From: Bradyrhizobium nitroreducens
GTDB lineage: Bacteria > Pseudomonadota > Alphaproteobacteria > Rhizobiales > Xanthobacteraceae
Reading direction: 5' to 3'
Assembly (NCBI RefSeq): GCF_002776695.1
Contig: NZ_LFJC01000003.1
Coordinates: forward strand, 2,086,487-2,150,486
Length of the DNA: 64,000 nt
In this document: in pieces, positions 47,368 to 56,891 of the stretch
Position numbering within the stretch: position 1 is the stretch's first letter
Layout of the letters: the number at the start of each line of letters is the position of its first letter
Notes under the pieces: model-generated
Database searches by the model: none
Told to the model about the DNA's origin: nothing
Seen by the model: only the letters and a program-made list of their open reading frames with translations
Position numbers and translations under genes: made by a program

Positions 47368-49377
47368 TCAGGCGGCGTGAACCGAGCTCAGGAACTTGGC
47401 GACTTCCAGCTTCAGGCGGTTGCTGTCGGCCGACAGCGAGCGTGCCGCAGACAACACCTGCGATGAAGCCGATCCGGTGTCGGAAGCGCCGCGCTGCACG
47501 TCGCCGATATTGGACGACACCCGCTGCGTGCCATCGGCAGCCTGCTGGACGTTGCGCGAAATCTCCTGCGTCGCCGCGCCCTGCTGCTCCACCGCGGCCG
47601 CGACCGTCGAGGAAATCTCCGACAGCCGCTCGATGGTGCCGCTGATTTCCCTGATGGCGCCGACGGACTGCTCGGTGGCGGCCTGGATGTTGGAGATCTG
47701 CTGGCCGATCTCTCCGGTCGCCTTCGCGGTCTGCTCGGCGAGGGCCTTGACCTCGGAGGCGACCACGGCAAAGCCGCGGCCGGCGTCGCCGGCACGCGCC
47801 GCCTCGATGGTGGCGTTCAGCGCCAACAGGTTGGTCTGGCCGGCGATCGTGCTGATCAGCTCGACCACGTCGCCGATCCGTGCGGCGGCCTTGGAGAGCT
47901 CGCCGACCCGCTCGTTGGTCCGGCTCGCCTGACCGACGGCGTCGCGGGCGATCCGCGCGGATTCCTGCACCTGGCGCGCGATCTCGGACACCGAGGAGGA
48001 GAGCTCCTCGGTCGCCGAGGCCACCGCCTGGACATTGGCCGAGGCCTCCTGCGAGGCGCTGGCGACCTCCGTCGACAAATCCTGCGCCCGCGAGGCGGTC
48101 GTGGTCAGCGTGCCGGCGGAGGCTTCGAGCTCGTTCGACGCCGACGACACCGTGTTGACGATCTCGCCGACCGCCTGCTCGAACTGGTCGGCCAGCCTGA
48201 CCATGTCCTGCTTGCGGCTTTCGGCCTGCCGGGCTTCGAGCTCGGTCTGCTCGGCGCGCATCCGCTCGGTGTCGATCATGTTGTCCTTGAACACCTGGAT
48301 CGCCGTGGCCATGTCACCGATCTCGTCGGTCTTGCCGCGGCCGGGAATCTCGACCGCGAGATTGCCGCCGGCGAGCAGCCCCATCGCACGCGTCATCGAA
48401 GCCAGGGGGCCGACGATGCTGCGTGCGATCAGGAAGGCGACGATGGCGCCGAACAGGATGGCCAGACCGCCTGCAATCTCCTGAACGGTCGTCGTGCCGG
48501 CGATCACCGCTTCGGCCTGGCTGCGGGAGTCCTGGTAGTCCTTCTTCAGGGTCGTTTCCGCGGCCTTGAGCCGGCCGATAGTGTCGACGATGAGCGGCGC
48601 GAGGTTCTTGTGATAGATCTCGTCGGCCTGAAGCATCGCGGCGGACGTCGTCTCGAAGGCGGATTTGTAGACGCCGAGCGCGGTCTTCACCGGCGCCAGT
48701 GTCGAGCGCAGTTCCGTCGCCTGCGGGCTCTTTTCGAGCGCCGCGAGCCGTTGTGCGGCCCGGTCGACGCTGGCCCGGAAATTCGCCGGCCCCTGCACGT
48801 CGCGCAAGGCCAGGAAACGCCAGTTTGCGATTCGAACGAGCAGGATCCTGGATTCGAGGTCGGCGACCAGGGCTGCGGTGTCCTCGTCGACGGCCGCGCG
48901 CGCCACATCGACCAGCTTGGCCGTCTTGACGGCGAGGTCCTCGCCGCCCGGCAACAAGGTCGCCTTGCCCGTTCGCGCCTCGTTGACGGCGTCACCGAGG
49001 TTGTCACGCAGGCTTCGCATCTTGCCGATGTCGTCGATCAGGCCGTTGTAGAGCGCACGCCGCTCGTCCGAGAGCGTCCCCTTGGCGCCGACCCGCAGCA
49101 GCTCGATCGCGGCGGCCTCGCACTCTTGCGCCTCCTTCATCGCGGGCTCGTTGGCATCGTAGACGTAGCGCAGATTGGCCCGCTGGATCGCCTGCAGCTG
49201 GGTCGATATCTCCAATACCCGCGCCGTGCTGTCCGAAAGTGCGGATTGTCGTGCGACCTGATCCTGCACCGAGCGCAAATTCCAGACGGCAACCACCGCC
49301 ATCACGAGACCGACCGCCACCAGGGCCATGAAGCCTGCGTACAGGCGTCCCCTGATCCGCAAACGAAAGTTCGGCAT
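47368..49377 (-). CDS. Methyl-accepting chemotaxis protein
   Basis: The 669-residue protein is a transmembrane chemoreceptor. A first transmembrane helix ([20 protein letters not shown]) is followed by a periplasmic helical sensor of about 270 residues, a second helix near 310-335 ([19 protein letters not shown]), a HAMP domain and a signalling domain whose hairpin tip reads [20 protein letters not shown]. There is no C-terminal NWETF-type pentapeptide for tethering methylation enzymes. Ligand unknown. ATG at 49377 is taken; a GTG at 49383 is possible. It lies downstream of bphP on the same strand across 258 bp. Confidence 0.93.
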   Translation of the reverse strand: MPNFRLRIRGRLYAGFMALVAVGLVMAVVAVWNLRSVQDQVARQSALSDSTARVLEISTQLQAIQRANLRYVYDANEPAMKEAQECEAAAIELLRVGAKGTLSDERRALYNGLIDDIGKMRSLRDNLGDAVNEARTGKATLLPGGEDLAVKTAKLVDVARAAVDEDTAALVADLESRILLVRIANWRFLALRDVQGPANFRASVDRAAQRLAALEKSPQATELRSTLAPVKTALGVYKSAFETTSAAMLQADEIYHKNLAPLIVDTIGRLKAAETTLKKDYQDSRSQAEAVIAGTTTVQEIAGGLAILFGAIVAFLIARSIVGPLASMTRAMGLLAGGNLAVEIPGRGKTDEIGDMATAIQVFKDNMIDTERMRAEQTELEARQAESRKQDMVRLADQFEQAVGEIVNTVSSASNELEASAGTLTTTASRAQDLSTEVASASQEASANVQAVASATEELSSSVSEIARQVQESARIARDAVGQASRTNERVGELSKAAARIGDVVELISTIAGQTNLLALNATIEAARAGDAGRGFAVVASEVKALAEQTAKATGEIGQQISNIQAATEQSVGAIREISGTIERLSEISSTVAAAVEQQGAATQEISRNVQQAADGTQRVSSNIGDVQRGASDTGSASSQVLSAARSLSADSNRLKLEVAKFLSSVHAA

Positions 49378-49635
49378 TCCCACTGTCCACCCAGATGCAT
49401 TCCACTTCGAGCGGCCGAACGATTCCGGCGATCGTCACCGGCCACCCCGGCAGCCGCGGCTCGCGTCCTTGCGACCCACGCTGCACTGCGACACAATGGA
49501 GGACACTCGTTAATTGAACCTTCAAATTCTCGCGCTCGCGCGCATCGGCGCACGCGAGAGCTGCTGATTTTATCGGCAGCCATGCGAAGTCATGCAAGAA
49601 TCCGCAGCGACATGCATAGCGTCGCATGCGCCCCC

Positions 49636-52182
49636 TCACTGGGCGCTGGCCTGCTGCAATTTGCCGAGCGCGTTCTCGACCACTTCGAGCGTATACGGCT
49701 TCTGGACGACCGGAGCCGATGCCAGTTGCTCCGGGATCGGGGCGCGTTCGCCATAGCCGGTTGCGAAGATGAAGGGCACGCCGATCTCCTTGAGCTTCTG
49801 CGCCACCTTGATGCTGCTCTCGTTGCCGAGGTTGAGATCGAGCAGGGCAAAGCTCGGCCGCGTGCGTTCGATCGAGCGCAGCGCCTGGTCGACGGTTGCG
49901 GCCGTGTCGACATGGCGGGCGCCGAGATCGAGCAGGATGACCTCCGCCGCCATTGCGATGATCAGGTTGTCCTCGACGATCAGCGCGGTCTCGGAGATCC
50001 GGGGACGGCTGGACTGTTGCTCCTCGATACGCATGGCGGCTCCTGCTATTGACGGCACCAGCTCGACGAAATTGGGGGGAATGACGAACTTCGCCTGCAC
50101 GCCCAGAAGATCGAAACGGATTTCGGCATCGCCCTTGAGATCGAACGGCACCGAGCGCTCGATGATCGTGGTGCCGAAGCCGCGCCGCGTCGGTGGCTGC
50201 ACCGGCGGGCCGCCGCTTTCCTTCCATTCGATCACGAGGCTCGACGAGGGATCGAGGCGCCAGACCACCTCGACGCTGCCCGTGGAATCGGCGAGCGCGC
50301 CATATTTGGCGGAGTTCGTCATCATCTCGTGGACGACGAGGGCGAGCGTGGCAAACGCCTTGGGATCGAGCGCGACGTCCGGCCCGCCCATCTTCACGCG
50401 GCCGGCACGCGCCCCGAGATAGGCGCCGGCCTCCGATTCGACGAGGGTCCGCAGCGCCACCGGCGCCCAGTTCAGATTGGTGATCTGGTCGTGGGCGCGG
50501 GCCAGAGCCTGGATGCGACCGCCGAGAACGCCGGCAAACTCCTCCACGCTCGTCGCGGTGTCCTTGCTCTGCGCCACCAGCGCCCGGACCAGGCTGAGGA
50601 TGTTGCGGACGCGGTGATTGAGCTCGGCGATCATCAGCTCCTGCCGCTCCTGGGCACCGCGGCGCTCACGCGCGGCAAGGTCGGACAATTGCAGGATCAC
50701 TTCCAGCAGTGTGACGCGCAGGCTCTCGGCGATGCGGATATCGGCGGCCGACCACGGTTTCGACTGACCCGCCACCGTCTCTTGCCAGACCTCGAAGCTC
50801 TTGCGCGGCGTCAGTCGTGACCCGTTCGGGCCCTCGTCGTAGACCTTGTCGGGAGCGCCGGCCCAGTTCACCGAACGCGTCACCTCGCGCCGGAAGAAGA
50901 TCAGACAGTCGCGCGGGGTCCGTGAGATCGGAATGGCGAGAAAACCGGCCGCACGGTCGCGGAAGGACTGGCCGGCGGCATAGACCTTGGCGATCTCGGC
51001 GCTGGCGGAAATCCGTCCCGGCGAGGTCCGGTTGATGAAGGCGACGAGGTCCTTCACCTCGTCCTCCGTCGGCGTCTCACCTTGGAGCGCGATCTTGTTG
51101 TCGGACCACACCGCGACGCCGTCGCAGTCGATCATCCTGCGATAGTCGCCGAGGAAGTCGATGATCGCGCGGCGACTGTGCTCGTGCGCGGCCGCCATCT
51201 CGATCAACCGCTCCTGAACCTGATGGGCGCGGGCCTCATAGGCGACGTCGCCCTCGCGCTCGCGCCCCTCGACGATCCAGGAGAACATCTGCCCGAACAG
51301 CTCCGAGGCCGTGCGTCTGTCGAACGAGATGTAACGCGGCGAATAATGATGGCAGGCGAACAGCCCCCACAGCTTGCCATCGCGCAGGATCGACACCGAC
51401 ATCGAGGCGGCGACGCCCATGTTGCGCAGATATTCGATGTGAATCGGCGAGACCGAGCGCAGCACGCTCATCGAAAGATCGAGCAGCCCGGCATTGTGCG
51501 TGGGGGTGGACGTCAGCGCAGCCGGCACGGCGTTGATGTCGGCGATGATGCGCAGCCAGTTGCGCTGATAGAGGATGCGGGCCTGGCGGGGGATGTCGGA
51601 GGCCGGATAATGCAGGCCGAGGAAGGATTCGAGCCCGGCTTCCGCGGTCTCCGCGATGACCTCGCCCGATCCGTCCGGATGAAACTGGTAGACCATGACC
51701 CGGTCGAAGCCGGTCAGCACCTTGAGCTGGCGCGCCGCCTCGCGCGCGAGATCGGTCATGCCCCGCGTCTTGCGGATTCGGTCGAGCATCAGGCGGACGA
51801 GCTCGCCTGAATTGATGCCCGGCTGGTGGGCGCTCGGCTCGGCCTCGATGATGAGGTAGACGCCGGAGAAATGGATCGAGAGATCGTAAAGCGGCTTGCC
51901 GGGTTGGAGCTCGACTTCGAACAGGCGCTCGGTCGCGTCCGGCCCGCTCAAATGGTCGACGCGGCTGCGGATGACCTGGACGGCGGCTTCGGACATGACG
52001 GACGACAACGGCTGCTGGAGCAGGTCGGCAACCTCGCTTCCGAGAAAGCTGCCGACATTGTCCGAGGCCATGCAGATCGTGAAGTCCGAGAGCACGGCGA
52101 GCAGGAAGCCGAACGGCTGCACGCTGCCGGGAACGTGGATCGGCTCGCGATCGCAATTGGTGAGATTGACCGCCTCGTTCAT
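49636..52182 (-). CDS. Bacteriophytochrome hybrid HWE histidine kinase
   Basis: This 848-residue red/far-red light sensor has the domains PAS (1-120), GAF (about 140-310), PHY (about 320-500), HWE-type histidine kinase (about 515-705) and a receiver (about 732-848). Biliverdin would attach to Cys10 in TNCDREPIHVPGSVQPFG; the GAF motif is PASDIPRQ (193-200) and the PHY tongue has PRKSF (459-463). The phosphoacceptor is His523 in ELNHRVRN and the receiver aspartate is Asp782 in LLDLNLG. Upstream, the heme oxygenase gene overlaps by 4 bp and supplies the chromophore. Which output response regulator or gene it controls is unknown. Confidence 0.95.
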   Translation of the reverse strand: MNEAVNLTNCDREPIHVPGSVQPFGFLLAVLSDFTICMASDNVGSFLGSEVADLLQQPLSSVMSEAAVQVIRSRVDHLSGPDATERLFEVELQPGKPLYDLSIHFSGVYLIIEAEPSAHQPGINSGELVRLMLDRIRKTRGMTDLAREAARQLKVLTGFDRVMVYQFHPDGSGEVIAETAEAGLESFLGLHYPASDIPRQARILYQRNWLRIIADINAVPAALTSTPTHNAGLLDLSMSVLRSVSPIHIEYLRNMGVAASMSVSILRDGKLWGLFACHHYSPRYISFDRRTASELFGQMFSWIVEGREREGDVAYEARAHQVQERLIEMAAAHEHSRRAIIDFLGDYRRMIDCDGVAVWSDNKIALQGETPTEDEVKDLVAFINRTSPGRISASAEIAKVYAAGQSFRDRAAGFLAIPISRTPRDCLIFFRREVTRSVNWAGAPDKVYDEGPNGSRLTPRKSFEVWQETVAGQSKPWSAADIRIAESLRVTLLEVILQLSDLAARERRGAQERQELMIAELNHRVRNILSLVRALVAQSKDTATSVEEFAGVLGGRIQALARAHDQITNLNWAPVALRTLVESEAGAYLGARAGRVKMGGPDVALDPKAFATLALVVHEMMTNSAKYGALADSTGSVEVVWRLDPSSSLVIEWKESGGPPVQPPTRRGFGTTIIERSVPFDLKGDAEIRFDLLGVQAKFVIPPNFVELVPSIAGAAMRIEEQQSSRPRISETALIVEDNLIIAMAAEVILLDLGARHVDTAATVDQALRSIERTRPSFALLDLNLGNESSIKVAQKLKEIGVPFIFATGYGERAPIPEQLASAPVVQKPYTLEVVENALGKLQQASAQ

Positions 52183-52763
52183 GCGCGGTCCGCCGCACGC
52201 TCGAACGCAGCGAACGCAACGCGCGCCGCCGCGATCACCTCATCCTCGTCGCAGACCTCTTCGCTTTCGAGCTTTGACAGGAAGCTTTGCCAGAGCCGCT
52301 TGCCTGCCCCGTGGCGAAGATAGCTGGTGGCCTCCGTCATGCGCGGGTCGCCGGCCTCCACGACCTCCTTCAGCAGGAACTTGGCCCCGAGCCGGGAGCC
52401 CTCCAGCACGTACATCGTACCGAGCATTCCGCTGGGCGTCAGCGGCGGTACCGATACGGTGGATTGCGCGGCGCTGCCGAGCCGTCCGAGATCAGCCGCG
52501 ATCGCGGCACCGCGCGACCGCTCCGGCCAGTCCGGAAACATGCCGGCGACACCCGCTTCGACAAGCGCGGCTTCGAGCGGAAGAAGCGCGCCGGCGCTGG
52601 CTTGGAGAAAACGGCGATAGCCCGCCACGACGGTGAGATCGAATGACGATAGTTGCGCATCGAGCTCCCGGTGCACAGCCGCGGTCGCATCTCTCAATCG
52701 TTCACGGAGTCCGGGAAAGCTGCAGCCAACCTGTGTCGAAACGTCCGAAACCCCAGCCAGCAT
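52179..52763 (-). CDS. Heme oxygenase (biliverdin-producing)
   Basis: The enzyme opens heme to biliverdin, the chromophore of the adjacent bacteriophytochrome. The 194-residue protein has the family pattern LRERLRDATAAVHRELDAQL, with the likely proximal heme ligand His31, and GMLGTMYVLEGSRLGAKFLL, the distal helix glycine segment. The ATG at 52763 follows GGGA; the frame is open 11 codons further. The stop overlaps the phytochrome ATG (ATGA), giving a coupled two-gene bphO-bphP operon. Confidence 0.93.
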   Translation of the reverse strand: MLAGVSDVSTQVGCSFPGLRERLRDATAAVHRELDAQLSSFDLTVVAGYRRFLQASAGALLPLEAALVEAGVAGMFPDWPERSRGAAIAADLGRLGSAAQSTVSVPPLTPSGMLGTMYVLEGSRLGAKFLLKEVVEAGDPRMTEATSYLRHGAGKRLWQSFLSKLESEEVCDEDEVIAAARVAFAAFERAADRA

Positions 52764-52890
52764 GAAATTCCCAAACGCGCGATGCCGGAGGCGCAATTGC
52801 CCCGGAAGCGAAGGAAACGCCGGCGGAACCGAAAAGGTTCCGCCGGCACTGGAAAATCCGGGGAAGCGGCGGGCCGGGACCGTCGGCCTC

Positions 52891-53103
52891 CTATTTCCGT
52901 CGGCGGGGCTTGCGCAACTCGTACATGATCTCCGCCCTGGTCATCCCGCAGTCCAGAAGCTCCCGCTCCGTCATGGCGGCGAGTCGATCCCGGGCCCGGG
53001 ACCGTTCGCGCCTGACACGGACCATCTCGATCAGGGCCTGCCACGCCCGCACGATCCTCGCCGGCTCGGCCTGATGACATGGGCCGGCGGAGATGGCGCT
53101 CAC
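52891..53103 (-). CDS. DUF1127 domain-containing small protein
   Basis: The 70-residue protein ends with the DUF1127 pattern: RSRARDRLAAMTERELLDCG followed by MTRAEIMYELRKPRRRK. Arg-rich DUF1127 proteins of this type bind RNA or affect phosphate and stress responses in some alphaproteobacteria. The start is uncertain; GTG at 53103 gives MSAISAGPCHQAEP, with GAGGGGA very close to it. It lies just after the stop of the SnoaL-like gene on the same strand. Confidence 0.72.
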   Translation of the reverse strand: MSAISAGPCHQAEPARIVRAWQALIEMVRVRRERSRARDRLAAMTERELLDCGMTRAEIMYELRKPRRRK

Positions 53104-53108
53104 TCCCC

Positions 53109-53552
53109 TCAGCTCGCGGCCTTCACCGGTGCCTGCGGAAAAGGTCCGAGCGCCTTTTCGGTCAAGACCGAGTCGCAATATTCCCGGATCTCCTTGATCC
53201 TGCCGTCCTCCAGACGAAACACCAGGCAATAGTCGTTGTCGTAACGCACGCCCTCAGGCGTGACGTTGTCGCCCTTGGCTTCCACGACGACCACATCGCC
53301 GTCGGCGATGAAGCGATGCGCGACCGTGCGCGTGCGGTCGCGCAGGCGGGTGCGCACATAGCCGTGCAGATCGTTGAGGATCGCCTCCTTGCCCGAAAAG
53401 GTGCGTGACCAGGAATACTGACCGGTCACGATCCATTTGGCATCATCGGCAAGGCTTGTGGTGAACAGGGCGCGATCGCGCGCGGCCGGATCGGGATTGG
53501 CGGCGGCGGCGAAAATGTCCTGCATCAGTTTCTTGTTGGCGGCAGCGCTCAT
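53109..53552 (-). CDS. SnoaL-like / NTF2-fold protein
   Basis: The 147-residue protein has the compact cone-shaped NTF2-like pattern: LMQDIFAAAANPDPAARDRA, then DDAKWIVTGQYSWSRTFSGK, and the strands VVVVEAKGDNVTPEGVRYDN and YCLVFRLEDGRIKEIREYCD. Such proteins are isomerases, hydrolases or have unknown roles. AAAGGAG is eight bases before the ATG. It is divergent from the LysR gene, which probably controls it. Confidence 0.88.
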   Translation of the reverse strand: MSAAANKKLMQDIFAAAANPDPAARDRALFTTSLADDAKWIVTGQYSWSRTFSGKEAILNDLHGYVRTRLRDRTRTVAHRFIADGDVVVVEAKGDNVTPEGVRYDNDYCLVFRLEDGRIKEIREYCDSVLTEKALGPFPQAPVKAAS

Positions 53553-53612
53553 GGCGGCATCTCCTTTGGTGAGAACGTCAGGGATCATCGCCGCGCCCGG
53601 ATAATTCTTCAA

Positions 53613-53636
53613 ATCGATAACTGGTATGATATCTAT
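53613..53636. promoter_or_regulatory. LysR-type operator-like dyad
   Basis: ATCGATA-N10-TATCTAT is an interrupted dyad (6 of 7 pairs) between the divergent SnoaL-like and LysR genes, as expected of a LysR-family site. It ends 7 bp before the LysR start at 53644, and an earlier in-frame ATG lies within it. Confidence 0.5.
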
Positions 53637-53643
53637 TCGCCTC

Positions 53644-54567
53644 ATGAATTTGAATTCGCTCGACCTCAATCTTCTGACCGCGCTCGATGCGCTGTTGCGC
53701 GAGGCCAATGTCAGCCGCGCGGCCATGCGGATCGGCCTGTCACAGCCCGCGACCAGCCACGCGCTGCAACGCCTGCGCGACATCTTCGGCGATCCGCTGC
53801 TGGTGCGCACCGGCGCCCGCATGGAGTTGACGCCGCGGGCCCAGGCCCTGCGCGCGCCGCTGGCGCAGGCACTGGACCAGGTGCGCGGGCTGTTCGTGCC
53901 GGATGAGTTCGATGCGGCACGCAGCGAGCGGCAGTTTCGCCTGATGATGCCCGATCTCGCCGTCGAGCTGTTGATGCCGCCGCTGATGGAGAAGGTGACG
54001 CGCCTTGCGCCCAACGTCCGCATCGACGTCGTGCCGTGGCGAGGGCCTGCGATCTTCCACGCCGAGTTCGCCCGCACCATCGACCTCGTGATCTCGATCG
54101 GCAATGCCTTCAAGGGCTTCCACCGCCAATTGCTCTACACCGACCGCGACGCCCTGGCGGTGCGGCGCGGCCATCCGCAGTCGACGAAGCTGAAGCGGCG
54201 CGAGACGTTCCTGGCGGCGCGCCATGTCGGCGTGATCATCCGCGGCAACGCCGAGGATCTCATCGACACCTGGCTGCGCACCGAGGGCATCGAGCGGCAC
54301 GTCTCGCTGGTGGTCTCAGGCTATCTCGAAGCGCTGCACGTCGCCGCCCGCACCGACCTCGTCGCCTTCGTGCCGCGCCGGCTGATCGCGGCCCTTTCGA
54401 AACGGCTCGGTCTCGTCGCGGTGACGCCGCCGCTGGACCCCGGCATCGACGAGCAATTCATGTTCCATCCGACGCGGGCGCAGATGGACCCCGGCTCGAT
54501 CTGGCTGCGGCGGCTGATGCTTCAGACGGGGCGGGAGTTGGAGAAGAAGGAACGGCGCGTTGAGTAG
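53644..54567 (+). CDS. LysR family transcriptional regulator
   Basis: The 307-residue protein has the LysR helix-turn-helix at residues about 5-62 (LNLLTALDALLREANVSRAA, LSQPATSHALQRLRDIFGDP) and a periplasmic-binding-like effector domain. The sequence is closest in style to NodD/NahR-type regulators (LVRTGARMELTPRAQALR). The ATG at 53644 is taken; an ATG six codons earlier at 53626 is possible. It is divergent from the SnoaL-like gene. Effector unknown. Confidence 0.92.
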   Translation: MNLNSLDLNLLTALDALLREANVSRAAMRIGLSQPATSHALQRLRDIFGDPLLVRTGARMELTPRAQALRAPLAQALDQVRGLFVPDEFDAARSERQFRLMMPDLAVELLMPPLMEKVTRLAPNVRIDVVPWRGPAIFHAEFARTIDLVISIGNAFKGFHRQLLYTDRDALAVRRGHPQSTKLKRRETFLAARHVGVIIRGNAEDLIDTWLRTEGIERHVSLVVSGYLEALHVAARTDLVAFVPRRLIAALSKRLGLVAVTPPLDPGIDEQFMFHPTRAQMDPGSIWLRRLMLQTGRELEKKERRVE

Positions 54568-54589
54568 GATGCGGCTTCAACAAACCCGG

Positions 54590-54638
54590 TGTCGTCCCGG
54601 ACAAGCGCAGCAAAGCGGAGCGCCGATCCGGGACGACA
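54590..54638. repeat. Dispersed palindromic repeat, family D (short form)
   Basis: TGTCGTCCCGGA and TCCGGGACGACA are perfect inverted ends around CAAGCGCAGCAAAGCGGAGC. It matches the left end of the long element at 2764-2910 and lies between the convergent LysR and GST genes. Confidence 0.82.
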
Positions 54639-54659
54639 GGGGAATAAGTCGCAGCGGCC

Positions 54660-55280
54660 TTACGCCTTCTGCGCGGCCATCACCTTGGCCACGGCGGGCC
54701 GGTCCGACATGCGCTTGAAATGGTCGGCGATCTTCGGCGTGGCGTTGATGTCGACGCTGTCGCCTTCGAGCCATGTGGAGAGCGTGAAGAGATAGGGATC
54801 GCAGATCGTGTACTGCTCGCCCATCACCCAGGGGCCCCTGAACATCTTCTGCTCCATCAGCGCGAAGCAGGCAGCCATGGTCTTCGGCACCATCGCCTTC
54901 ATGTCGGCGAACGAGCTCTCCTGCGTCGCCCAGCGCGCGCCCCGCATCTTGTGGGCGTGGTTGATATGCACCGTCGAGCAGAGATACGAATTGAACGACT
55001 GCACCTGGGCGAAGTCGAAGGGATCGTCGAGCGGCGCGAGCTTCGCCTTGGGGAACGTCTGGGCGACGTAAGCCAGCATCGCCGGCGTCTCGGTCAGGAT
55101 GCCGCGATCGGTCACCAGCGCCGGCACGCGGCCCTTCGGATTGATCTTGAGATAGTCGGGGCTGTTCTGCTGGTTGTCCTTGAAGCTCAGCCGTTCGGCG
55201 GTGTAGTCGGCGCCGGCCTCCTCCAGGGTGATGTAGGTGGCGAGCGCGCAGGTGCCGGTTGCGTAGTAGAGCTTGAGCAT
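54660..55280 (-). CDS. Glutathione S-transferase family protein
   Basis: The 206-residue protein has the N-terminal thioredoxin-like half (MLKLYYATGTCALATYITLE, INPKGRVPALVTDRG with the cis-proline) and the C-terminal helical half (MGEQYTICDPYLFTLSTWLE). Cys10 in TGTCALA is in the position of the beta-class GST cysteine. ATG at 55280 has GAGG upstream; another ATG is four codons earlier. It is divergent from the FAD monooxygenase gene, which may share its regulation. Confidence 0.93.
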   Translation of the reverse strand: MLKLYYATGTCALATYITLEEAGADYTAERLSFKDNQQNSPDYLKINPKGRVPALVTDRGILTETPAMLAYVAQTFPKAKLAPLDDPFDFAQVQSFNSYLCSTVHINHAHKMRGARWATQESSFADMKAMVPKTMAACFALMEQKMFRGPWVMGEQYTICDPYLFTLSTWLEGDSVDINATPKIADHFKRMSDRPAVAKVMAAQKA

Positions 55281-55406
55281 GTCGGACCTCATGGGGGAAA
55301 ACCCGAGGTTAACGGTCCTCCGCCGCGCCGTCCATAGGGACCTCTTCGCAGTTGCCCACCGCCGCCCGGCTGTGCGAAGACGCCGTCAATCGGAGGGGGA
55401 TTGGTC

Positions 55407-56684
55407 ATGACGGTACTCATCGCCGGTGGCGGCATCGGTGGGCTGACGCTTGCGCTCAGCCTGCACGAAATCGGCGTTCCCGTAAAAGTGTTCGAGAGCG
55501 TCGCCGAACTGAAGCCGCTCGGCGTCGGCATCAACGTGCTGCCGCATGCGGTCCGCGAGCTAATCGAGCTCGGGCTGCTCGACAAGCTGGACGCCAGCGG
55601 CGTGCGGACGCGCGAGCTCGCCTATTTCTCCAAGCACGGCAAGCCGATCTGGAGCGAGCCGCGCGGGCTGGAGGCCGGCTACAAATGGCCGCAATTCTCG
55701 ATCCATCGCGGCACGCTGCAACAGATCCTGCTCGACACCGCGATCGAGCGGCTCGGCCGTGACAACATCCTCACCAGCCGTCATCTGACCGGCTGGAACG
55801 AGACCGCGAACGGCGTGCGCGCCGATTTCATCGACCGGGCGACCGGCAAGGCCGCCGGCACTTACGAAGGCGCCATCCTGATCGCCGCCGACGGCATTCA
55901 TTCCGCCGCGCGAGAAAAGCTCTATCCCAACGAAGGGCCGCCGATCTGGAACGGCCGCATCCTCTGGCGCGGCGTCACGCCGGCGAAAGCCTTCCTCACC
56001 GGCCGCACCATGATCATGGCCGGCCACGAGATCCTGAAATTCGTCTGCTATCCGATCAGCAAAGAGCCGGACGCGGCCGGCAACCATCTGATCAACTGGG
56101 TCGCCGAGCGGCATATGCCGCCGACCTATCAGTGGCGGCGCGAGGACTATAACCGCACCGCGCGGCTGGAGGAGTTTCTGCCCTGGTTCGAGAGCTGGCA
56201 GTTCGACTGGCTCGACGTGCCCGGCCTGATCCGGAACTGCCCGCACGCCTATGAATATCCGCTGGTCGACCGCGACCCGGTCTCGCAATGGACCTTCGGC
56301 AGGGTCACGCTGATGGGCGATGCCGCGCATCCGATGTACCCGATCGGCTCGAACGGCGCCTCGCAGGCGATCCTCGATGCCCGCACCATCACCCGCGAGA
56401 TTCTCGCGCATGGCCCGACCACGGCCGCGCTGCTCGCCTATGAGGCCGAGCGCCGGCCCGCGACCACCGACCTCGTCCTGCTCAACCGCAAGAACGGCCC
56501 CGAGCAGGTGATGCAGCTGGTCGAGGAGCGCGCGCCGGATGGTTACAAGGTCGTCACCGACGTGCTGTCGCAAAAAGAACTGGAAGACATCGCCGCCAAC
56601 TACAAGCGCGTGGCGGGTTTCCAGGTGGAAGCGCTGAATGCGAAGCCGCCGATCGTGAGCAAGGGCGCGCGGGCGAAGGCGTGA
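55407..56684 (+). CDS. FAD-dependent monooxygenase
   Basis: The 425-residue protein is a class A flavoprotein monooxygenase: the FAD motif VLIAGGGIGGLTLALSL begins at residue 4, the DG motif is AADGIHSAAREKL, and the second FAD-binding motif is LMGDAAHPMYPIGSNGASQA. The family hydroxylates aromatic or similar compounds with NAD(P)H; this subgroup is usually annotated only as flavin-dependent oxidoreductase. The ATG at 55407 follows a strong GGAGGGGG. It lies opposite a GST gene, which would suit detoxification of an aromatic compound, but that is inference. Confidence 0.92.
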   Translation: MTVLIAGGGIGGLTLALSLHEIGVPVKVFESVAELKPLGVGINVLPHAVRELIELGLLDKLDASGVRTRELAYFSKHGKPIWSEPRGLEAGYKWPQFSIHRGTLQQILLDTAIERLGRDNILTSRHLTGWNETANGVRADFIDRATGKAAGTYEGAILIAADGIHSAAREKLYPNEGPPIWNGRILWRGVTPAKAFLTGRTMIMAGHEILKFVCYPISKEPDAAGNHLINWVAERHMPPTYQWRREDYNRTARLEEFLPWFESWQFDWLDVPGLIRNCPHAYEYPLVDRDPVSQWTFGRVTLMGDAAHPMYPIGSNGASQAILDARTITREILAHGPTTAALLAYEAERRPATTDLVLLNRKNGPEQVMQLVEERAPDGYKVVTDVLSQKELEDIAANYKRVAGFQVEALNAKPPIVSKGARAKA

Positions 56685-56700
56685 GCTTGCACTCGAAACG

Positions 56701-56876
56701 AGATGCATATTGATGCGCCCTCGCCCCTTGTGGGAGAGGGCAGCGACACCGGTAGACGCGGGCTCACTTGGGTGAGGGGTTCTCTCCGCGAGACCAACTC
56801 TCATTTGAATTCGCTGAGACAACCCCTCATCCGGCGCTTCGCGCCACCTTCCCCCACAAGGGGGGAAGGGAAGAGG
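56701..56876. repeat. Dispersed repeat, family B, copy 2
   Basis: It has the same arms as 42501-42661 (TGATGCGCCCTCGCCCCTTG on the left, CACCTTCCCCCACAAGGGGG on the right) around a different 100-bp centre. It separates convergent genes. Confidence 0.8.
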
Positions 56877-56891
56877 AGTGTGACGCCCGGC

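Noticed and set aside
49528..49559. Hairpin TCTCGCG / CGCGAGA after bphP as a terminator
   Set aside because: The stem is only seven pairs and the following ATTTG is not a true T run; too weak to list as a feature.
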